Source: Paramarasmius palmivorus
Taxonomy: Eukaryota > Basidiomycota > Agaricomycetes > Agaricales > Marasmiaceae
Reading direction: 5' to 3'
Length of the DNA stretch: 64,000 bases
NCBI GenBank assembly: GCA_037176845.1
Contig: JAYKXP010000027.1
Location: 310,001-374,000 of the forward strand
Position numbers and translations under genes: made by a program. The notes beneath the pieces are model-generated. The model did not search any database. It had not been told where the DNA came from and saw only the letters and a program-made list of their open reading frames with translations. Position 1 is the first letter of the stretch; each line of letters starts with the position of its first letter. Positions 57,157 to 64,000 of this stretch are shown one piece after another.

Positions 57157-57941
57157 TCATCGGCCTTTTGCCTGTGCCGCATACCGTTGTGCACAAGGTC
57201 CCTTGGACTTTGTCAAATGGCGCCTGAGATCAGATGTAGAGTGATATCCTGTGTAGCAGAAGGAGCAAATGAAAGGTTTTGTGCCCATGTGCGCGCGTTT
57301 ATGATCTAGAAGGAGACATATAAGATCCACTGGTACAGGGGAGATGAGTTGATGTCCTACAATCAAGGTTGTATTGTGCCGTATATGATTTCCCGCAGCC
57401 ACGATAAGGACACCAAAATCTCCTTGCCGTATTGGGCGTCTGAGTCGCGGTGGACTCGGAGACTAGAAAAGATCTCCATGGTTCCAGGGCATAACCACTG
57501 CCACTGTGAACGGCGGGTATCACTGCCGAGTGTGATTGTTGGACGGGTACATTCTCGAGAGAGTCTGATGGTACCAAAACATCAACCGTAATGCTTGAGG
57601 TATCCAAGTCTCTGTGAACGGCGGGTATCACTGCTGAGCGTGATTGTTGCACGGGTACATCTTCAAGAGAGTCTGATGGTACCAAAACATCAGCAATGCT
57701 TGAGGTATCCAAGTCTGTAGCGGGCGAATCATGAGACGAACTTGAAAACATACGGGAGAGCAACCCAAATCGTCGCGATCCCAGAGATCACCAAAAAGGC
57801 AGTCACCGCAGCATTCGTATGTCGCACACCTATGCACGCGGCTATGATGGTGGATAATCCACCAACGGTAGTAATTACCGTCTTCTGAACATGACTCGGA
57901 GAAGAACAGTATTCCCTAGAACTAGGGTGACTGGCGGACAT
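57157..57941 (-). CDS. H4: membrane-hairpin protein with two zinc fingers and duplicated linker
   Basis: Three exons read on the minus strand (57941-57754, 57698-57361, 57305-57157) give 224 residues. Head: KTVITTVGGLSTIIAACIGV, loop RHTNA, then AFLVISGIATIWVALP. The basic DVELG exon of H3 is missing. The linker holds two copies of a ~34-residue unit (VLVPSDSLE.VPVQQS.SAVIPAVH). Fingers: CPYRGCGKSY...YHKRAH and CSFCYTGY...LRRHLTKSKGPC. The exon 1-2 join needs an AG inside the first repeat (57700-57699), because the preceding AG gives a stop; this join is the weakest point of the model. Confidence 0.6.
57504..57715. repeat. in-gene tandem duplication in H4 linker
   Basis: Units 57504-57610 (107 bp) and 57612-57715 (104 bp) are over 90% alike and differ by one codon in length, so the frame is kept. 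One unit contributes the splice acceptor, the other is fully coding. Confidence 0.85.
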
Positions 57942-58250
57942 GATGGGGGATAGCAAGCAAGGAAGGAGATCCTGTTAAATATGAACAGCTTTATCACGGA
58001 CATCCTTCATGAAAGTTGATGTTAACATAAAGCTGTTGAATACCGTCACCCGTGACTGAATCTTGCTAATTTGCTCCCACATACGATGCCGCCTTTTCAA
58101 GAAGAAAAATGCCTTCACGTTCAAGTTGTTCGTCGTTTTGAGCATTGGGAAGATCGTGAACATAAGTAGAGCAAGCGGTGCGTTGATGGCTGGATTCGAC
58201 TCCAAGTCGGAATGCCGAAACCCGAAAACGGGGTTACTTACAATTGGCGC
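57942..58250 (-). promoter_or_regulatory. conserved upstream block of H4
   Basis: Read on the minus strand, it has GGGTTTCGGCATTCCGAC, CGATCTTCCCAATGCTCA, a TTCTTCTTGAA stretch and AAAGCTGTTCATATTTAACA before the ATG, matching the block upstream of H3. Confidence 0.6.
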
Positions 58251-58340
58251 AGACTCAGCGCTCTATGTACAGCTTTCCCAACAGCTTTCCACCACCGGTT
58301 TGGTTTCTTCACCCCTCGTGCTAATAGCTTCTGCCTCTGC

Positions 58341-59252
58341 CTATGACTTCTTTGACAGCTCTGCTTGATGCTGCTGTGCACAAAGTCCCTTGGACCTTGT
58401 CAAATGGCGCCTGAGATCAGACCCAGAGCGATATCCTATCCCGCAGTACCCGCAAACGAAAGGTTCCACACCTTCGTGTGAGCGTTTATGATCTATAAAA
58501 GGTATGAGAATCACTACATACTACTCCGGAGATAACTTACTGTAGAGATCGTGTATAGACGTGTATGATTCCCCGCAGCCTGAGAGACCACAGTGATATC
58601 TTCCATCTCTCCGATTTCGGAGTCCAGCGTCTATTCTCGTGGCCCAGGAAGTGAAAACTGTGTTCAAAACTCTGAGGTTGGTCGCGTTTTCGTCCCTGTT
58701 AGTCTCTGCGGGTAAAATAGGTTGGGTGTTCGGGTCGGATGCACGCGCTGTTTCGTCTTTAATATGTGCTTCTGGGCCCAGGGAGCTAGCAGGTGAAGGT
58801 GTGGACTGATTGTCAGGTACCAACTGCAAGACAGAGATTAACACCGAGCTAGCTTTGATTTCAAGTAATATACGCACCTCTTCCGACGTTGATGGTGTCG
58901 ATAAACCCTCTCGTCCCAAAACTCCGAGTTCGACGTCTCCGGAATTACTAGGCAACATAAAGACCCGTCGTCCGACACGCCTAATGTTTCGATACAACAA
59001 AACTTTGCTTGAATCCCTAAACTCATTATGATTCAGCTTAGATATTTCTATATGGCAGGAGGAAACTCACGGGAGAGCGGCCCACACCGTCGTAAGCCCA
59101 GAAATTACCGAAAAGGCAGTAATCCCAGGGTTTGTGTCTCGTATACCCATGCATCCCGCTATAACCGTGCATATTCCGCCTAAGACAGTGATTATCGTTT
59201 TCTGGAGGTGAGAGACGCATATTCCTTTAGAGATATCGACGAGCGTGGTCAT
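58341..59252 (-). CDS. H5: membrane-hairpin protein with two zinc fingers, mirror copy of H3
   Basis: Four exons read on the minus strand (59252-59071, 59016-58878, 58823-58541, 58492-58341) give 251 residues. Exon 1 has the same length (182 bp) as in H3 and differs by only a few residues; exon 2 lacks one Gly codon; the linker has short in-frame deletions; fingers are the same (CGLSGCGESY..NHKRSH; CGYCGIGY..RRHLTRSKGLC); the C-terminus is shorter. All differences keep the frame, so selection may still act on both copies. About 300 bp upstream are also related to the H3 upstream block. Confidence 0.75.
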
Positions 59253-59540
59253 GGTGAAGGACAGCGAGCAAGAATCAGGCGAGGGCCAGAGATGCTGTTA
59301 AAAATGAACAGCCTTGTTACGGACATGCCTCGTGCAGCGGAAGACAATAACATCAAGCTGTTAGTGTCGTTGATTCGCTCGAGATACCGGTCTGCCATTG
59401 TCTTTTGGCTCTCGAGAAGAAGAAAAGGCTTTGCTCGCCGTTCTGAGCATCGGGAAGATCGTGGTTGCAGAACAAGCGGCCGCGGTCGTCAACGGGCCGT
59501 TATGCCGAACCCGAAAACAGGGTCTCACGGTGTACGCAGG
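59253..59540 (-). promoter_or_regulatory. conserved upstream block of H5
   Basis: Minus-strand reading: TTTTCGGGTTCGGCATAACG, CGATCTTCCCGATGCTCA, TTCTTCTTCTCGAGA, AACAAGGCTGTTCATTTTTA. The last 90 bp before the ATG are almost the same as upstream of H3. Confidence 0.6.
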
Positions 59541-59964
59541 TTTTGCGCTGGTTTCAACTTCTGCGCCCATCATCCCTTGAATGTGTACCACTGCCAGACC
59601 AGGTAAGGTTCTTCCTACATTCAATTTTTCTCATCCACTCGGAGACAAAATATAAGAATGATTCGGATGTCATGATCGTGTCTGTGTTACTCAAGACGAG
59701 GATTTGGAGGGATGACGATTATGGGAGCACGAAATCTTGAAGGTGCGTGATAGTTTCTGGCTCATTCTTGTATGGATTCGCTGACGCTTTCGAGTTTAGA
59801 CCGTCGATGAACCATGTTCATTATCACAAACATGTAAAAGATGCTCGATATGTTGAATGCATTTAGTATTGGTACACGCAGCGAAAGGGGAAAAAGAATT
59901 GTCAATGACATGGGTATACAGTAGCGGAAGACCGTGACGAGGACGTATACAGTGAACTCACACC
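59541..59964. other. spacer with duplicated segment
   Basis: 59627-59760 resembles 63840-64000 in the same orientation (shared ACTCAAGACGAGGATTT, GGAGCACGAAATC and AGGTGCGTGAT); a third partial match (AAGTGCGTGATATTTTCTGG) is near 61995. No gene seen. Confidence 0.5.
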
Positions 59965-61272
59965 TCAGAAACCAGGAACGTCGTCATCAAAGATCTTCAG
60001 CCCCAGCATATTTGGGGATAGTAGATCCTCATCGACATCCATTCCGACTGTTGGGTCTGAAGCATGACTCGCATCTGATAGTGTTGCTTCCATTAGAGGC
60101 TGAACTGGGGTCATAAGCACGTAATCCCGGAACGGTGCTCCTTCACCAAAATCCTGGGGCTCTCTCGTAGTTGACAGTGGAGAGTATGCTGACGAAATCC
60201 AAGGTGGTATGCTCCTTGTCGCCTCCTGGAGCGGAATAGGTCCGTTCATGTCATCGGGGGTGAGAAAATGGGGGACATTATCCGGGGAATATTCTCCTGA
60301 GAATATACGAAAGTGATTCGAGTCCTTAGCGTAGGGATGGATATAATAATTGGAACTGTATCAAGGCAATGGAGAATGAAGATAACGATTCACTTACTGC
60401 CACAGCTCTAAATAATTGCTCTCTGAGCCAATCATCATAAGCATCATGAGAGCGCATTGTTCCTGGGAGAATGGAATCGGATCCTGAAAAAGGTGATTCC
60501 GACCGTAGGCTTCTAACCGGATGAGAAAAGCGTAAACGATCGGTACCGGTCTGGCTATGACGACTGTAGCACTGAAATTCTACGTACCCCACTGGTGAGT
60601 GAAAATCTAGTTCTTCCTCTTTCTCCGAGATGACGCTCGAACTAGATGCAGTAGCCAGGGTCGGATATGTATCCGGCCATACTAGATGCCGCTCAATCTC
60701 GTAGGGGCGACGAGGTACCGCAATGGGCGTTACTGGCCTCATTCGAAACGGCCTCGTTTTTAGTATAGACTAATCTAATCATATCAGTATCAATATCAAT
60801 GTTCCGTTTGAGAAGAAGCAGGCTGCAGCGTGTTCGTTGCCCGCCTTCAGCAAGCTGTTCAGACCCTAACAGTGGCCGAATGGTGAAACGCACCTCAGGT
60901 TCTTGCCATGCTGGTACCGCGTGCCCGCTCCCCATTACTCCAAGTTCAACATCTTGTCTAGGACTCGATAAAGTGAATATATGTCTTGTCACAAATCTGA
61001 CAATCTTGCGAATATTCCGAAGGAGTGAAGTTTTCACAGCGGGTCTGCGGCGAACCTTGAACATTTGGGAGAGGATCATATATACAGATGACTCACGAAA
61101 AAGCCGTCCAGATCGTTGCAATCCCAGACACTACTGAGAAGACCGTAACCGCAGGCTCGGCGCTTCGTACGGCTATAACAGCAGACACAACTGTGCATAT
61201 TCCACCAAGGACTGTAATTGCAATTTTTCGCATTTCAGAAGGATTTCTTTGTTGAGGAGTGTTGGTAGACAT
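59965..61272 (-). CDS. H6: hairpin-head family protein with long disordered tail
   Basis: Four exons read on the minus strand (61272-61097, 61044-60894, 60769-60398, 60324-59965) give 352 residues. Head: KIAITVLGGICTVVSAVIAV, then AVTVFSVVSGIATIWTAFS. Exon 2 (151 bp, as in H2): LLRNIRKIVRFVTRHIF, SSPRQDVELGVMG. Exon 3 starts LKTRPFRMRPVTPIAVPRRP, paralleling H2, and continues as a hydrophilic tail; exon 4 is acidic and ends FDDDVPGF. No zinc finger. H2 and H6 are thus the same subtype, though 10 kb apart and in opposite orientation. Confidence 0.7.
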
Positions 61273-61740
61273 GTTGGGAGATGGTAAGGATGAACTTTGT
61301 GTTCGTTATGGTGCAAAATCCTGCCAAAAGCCTCGGACAGCCTCGTGAAGCCTCATGCCATAGCTAGTGTCATCAGCATATTGGGTTCGCAAAAACGTGT
61401 TTGCACAGCGACACGAGCAACAAATCACCTATGTAGATTCCAAGGTTCAGCAATCATCCCTTTCGGAAAAATAAACGGTGGCATACTTCACAATGGCATT
61501 CCCGAGACCCATCGCATCTTATCTTATGAAGTGCGAAGGTTATACTGGCATAGAGCCATTCATTGCCAGAGTAGTTGCTGATTTGCCCCAGATCTTCCGA
61601 GCCGCTCGAGGAAGAATGTTTGCCGTATTAAACTTGCATCAGGAAGATCATGGTTGCAGAACAAGCCAGTCGACGTCGTGACCCGGTGCGGCATGCCGCA
61701 TGAACCTCGGCGGTCCGGAATATGCCGAAACTCAAAAATG
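61273..61740 (-). promoter_or_regulatory. upstream region of H6
   Basis: Minus-strand reading contains TTTGAGTTTCGGCATATTCC (61739-61720) and GTTCTGCAACCATGATCTTCC, close to the H5 upstream block. The region nearer the ATG has diverged. Confidence 0.5.
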
Positions 61741-63163
61741 ATTTTATTTTCCACGACACTCCTTGCTCCGAGCATTCGACTTGAAGTTGAGTCTGATGCC
61801 TCCCATCCCATACTCACGGTCAAGTGTACGACAAGGTAGGTCTCTATTTTTAATCTCTTTTTCAGCTACCTTTGCTTACTCTACCCAGTAACTAAACGAG
61901 GAGATGACTTGGACGAGAGCTGCAGTGTCGTACGATGCGACATGCACGCAGAACTGACTCGTAATAGATGAGGGCAAGCATGAAAATCATGACAAGTGCG
62001 TGATATTTTCTGGCTCATTTTTCTACTGTTTTGCTGAAACTTTAACAACTATAGGTCGTTGATGAATTCAGCACACGATGGGGTTCATAATTTCGACCGT
62101 TAGGCTCTTCGTTCTGGAAATCGTTGAATGGAAATCCGCGCTCGAGTGGTACCATCCGCCAATCCTCCACCTTATGCACGGCTGCTACTGTTATTGCAGA
62201 TGTCAGATCACCCTGGTGTCGAATACCATCACGACTACACCCCTTTACAGTCTTCATGTCGCCTTCTGATCTCTTCAAAGGCCAATCAAAGCGTAAATGA
62301 GCTTTCTCCGTTCGGGTCATCCTTATGATTATCCTTCGCCGTCGACGGAATCCTCCAATATAAAAAACTCTCCAGAAGCCTCGAAGACACGATTAAGTAT
62401 TCGCTACTCTGGCCGAACCGCACTTCTGCCTTCGCTCATTCAAGTTATTGGCAGAACAATCCACGTCGATCTTTCGCCTGAATGGAACTTCGAAGGTGTT
62501 ATCGCGGCTCCATGCTGTTGTGGGGTCATTGAACTCTGTGCCCTCTCTTTGGGCCAGGCTATATGCGTATATCGGGTAACAAGGGAAAGACTTGTGTCGA
62601 TTTCGACCATTTCAGAGACAGTGCTGGCGTTTATGCGCCATGGATCGGAAGGTCCTAAGTGCAGGATATCTGTGATGCATGTTGTTAGCCGTGTGGGATA
62701 CCGTTGTTGGATGCTCGCTGCACGTCTAGGGTGATTTGCTTTTTCTTTTATTGACACATTGCTGACGCCGCGGGGTTATCTGGCACTGAACAGAGTGGCT
62801 TTTGATAGAAGCCAAGGCTGTACAAATATCTACCGCGAGTCTTATGAAGCATCGACGATGGTGTATTTGTTGAATCACGATTTTTGACAATCTAAGATTG
62901 TCTACACTGACATATGTACTGTAGTTAGCCAGGCTGCAATGCCTTAATGGTGTTTCCCGTCGAGATTTCGACGGCCCAAAGCTCAACGCTATGCTCAGTG
63001 GCTCCACTTGTGTCTCGTCGACGTCGGCTTAGTAGAGATTTACATGACCATAATGCACCATAACACAATTGCTGATTACATCGGATAGAAAAAAACGCTG
63101 CACAACTTGCATAACGTCCGTCACAGACTCTTCTACTACGTGCCCGTTTGTCCGATCCCTAAG
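61741..63163. other. gene-poor spacer
   Basis: About 1.4 kb. Overlapping frames of 92-145 codons on both strands (62042-62757) lack motifs and splice support. Spacing of duplicated segments around it suggests that a further H-family copy once lay here. Confidence 0.4.
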
Positions 63164-63663
63164 CTATTGTGGCATCATACTCAGCCCATTCCTACCCTTC
63201 AAGAACGTTTGAAAGCCTCCCTGATTCTGTATCGGTAAACCAATCTTGCCCAAACCTGCTTCCCATCGCAAAACAGCTGGTAAGCGACTATCAAAGTTGA
63301 ATTCTTCGTCTTCAGCATAATGATCCAAGATAAACACCGCCAGCTGCGCATTACAGTCACGACCATCGTTGTATGCTATCGGTGAAATATTGGCTTTGGC
63401 ATATACCTTGGGAAAGGCACGCCTGATGTAGCGGACAAATAGAACAGCTCTAGCTGCAAGATTTTGACAACGCTCTTTGAGTTGGTCGCGTTCGATGTCG
63501 TTGATTACTCTCTTGTATCTGTTGTTTTCAAGTAGCCACTCGAACAGGTCGTCGACGTTGAAAGCCCATCCTCCATAGAAATGATACATGTCTGTTATGT
63601 GGATCATAATATGAACATATGAGCATGGAAGAGTAAGTAAAAGGCCTTACCGGGCGGACTCAT
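63164..63663 (-). CDS. Small acidic helical protein, unknown
   Basis: Two exons read on the minus strand, a 13-bp first exon (63663-63651) and 63591-63164, give 146 residues. The tiny first exon encodes MSPP and joins in frame to DMYHFYGGWAFNVDDLFEWL. Sequence is helical with mixed charge (NDIERDQLKERCQNLAARAV, LDHYAEDEEFNFDS), one Trp-rich start, no signal peptide or membrane segment. A TATA box lies about 50 bp upstream. I do not recognise the family. It sits next to the H cluster, and its upstream region contains the GGGTTTCGGCA motif. Confidence 0.6.
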
Positions 63664-63711
63664 GCTGGCTATGGGGTAAATGTGAAAGACGAGTCTGATT
63701 TGAGCCTAGAC

Positions 63712-63719
63712 TATTTATA
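63712..63719 (-). promoter_or_regulatory. TATA box of the small acidic protein gene
   Basis: TATAAATA on the minus strand about 50 bp before the ATG at 63663. Confidence 0.55.
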
Positions 63720-64000
63720 AACCGTTTCATGTCACGTGGTGGTGTTTTTCCCACAAGGTGCCTGGCGCTGACTGCCGAAACCCAGAAACAGGGTTTTTTC
63801 CGCTCTTTTTCAACAGAAACAACCACTGCCTGTTTTTTTGCTCATCTACTCCGAAACTAGAAAGGAAAACGGTACGGATGTCGCGTTGTACGATGTTTCA
63901 AGCACTCAAGACGAGGATTTATGTAGTGAACACATACTATAATGGCGGCCCATGGTTGGGAGCACGAAATCATGACAGGTGCGTGATCGTTTTTAGGGGT
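63720..64000. other. duplicated spacer at right edge
   Basis: Contains CTGTTTCTGGGTTTCGGCA (minus strand, near 63790-63773), the motif shared by H-family promoters, and 63840-64000 repeats 59627-59760. No gene seen before the edge. Confidence 0.5.

Noticed and set aside
62297..62734. 145-codon frame on the plus strand, with a 105-codon frame opposite
   Set aside because: No domain, no TATA or splice evidence, and both strands are open, as happens by chance in this composition.
1..64000. CRISPR arrays, bacterial operons or ribosome-binding sites
   Set aside because: The DNA is clearly fungal nuclear sequence; no regularly spaced direct repeats of that kind are present.

Overview
The window is nuclear DNA of a filamentous fungus, most likely a mushroom-forming basidiomycete (Agaricomycetes). 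Genes are split by many 40-70 bp introns with GT..AG ends (one GC..AG). Protein families typical of that group are present: secreted flavin oxidases, GT90 glycosyltransferase, F-box protein, asparagine-rich 'GG.FN.V.G' proteins, a PDR-type ABC transporter, and a transposon cargo of a type seen in mushroom genomes. Gene models were spliced by hand from reading frame and splice sites, so internal exons are inferences.

Layout. 0-10 kb: four genes of secreted proteins, namely a GMC oxidoreductase (cut by the left edge), two berberine-bridge-like FAD oxidases, and between them a small EthD-domain protein. 10.5-13.8 kb: a small Asn-rich protein and a Golgi-type GT90 glycosyltransferase. 14.35-25.91 kb: an apparently complete 11.6-kb DNA transposon with 12-bp terminal inverted repeats and five near-palindromic subterminal sites. 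It carries four intact-looking genes: a 2-oxoglutarate/Fe(II) oxygenase resembling fungal TET/JBP enzymes, a 1519-residue transposase-like protein with an N-terminal zinc finger, a small helical protein, and a divergent nuclear-type protein. 26.7-30.2 kb: an F-box protein and a second Asn-rich protein. 30.9-34.4 kb: a gene in which seven successive phase-0 exons each encode one copy of a ~75-residue repeat. 35.2-40.6 kb: a complete PDR/ABCG pump. 41.0-44.8 kb: a head-to-head pair of paralogous GHITM/Bax-inhibitor-like membrane proteins.

45-64 kb is the most unusual part: a local expansion of an unrecognised protein family (called here H1-H6). All members share a first exon encoding a short two-segment membrane hairpin and a second region with a basic stretch plus a 'DVELG' motif, but then carry different tails: two zinc fingers (H3, H4, H5), long disordered tails (H2, H6), or a tail broken by a repeat (H1). 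Two further genes carry only the zinc fingers. H3 and H5, the two finger-only genes and two intron-bearing tRNA-Gln genes form an inverted duplication around a single FAF2-type UBA-UAS-UBX gene. Conserved upstream blocks, a hairpin-rich inverted repeat and short duplicated spacers show repeated local rearrangement.

How parts may work together (inference): the left cluster suggests extracellular oxidation of small molecules. The transposon genes form one mobile unit in which the dioxygenase may act on modified DNA bases. The H family looks like membrane-anchored proteins with exchangeable cytosolic or nuclear tails; no function is known to me.
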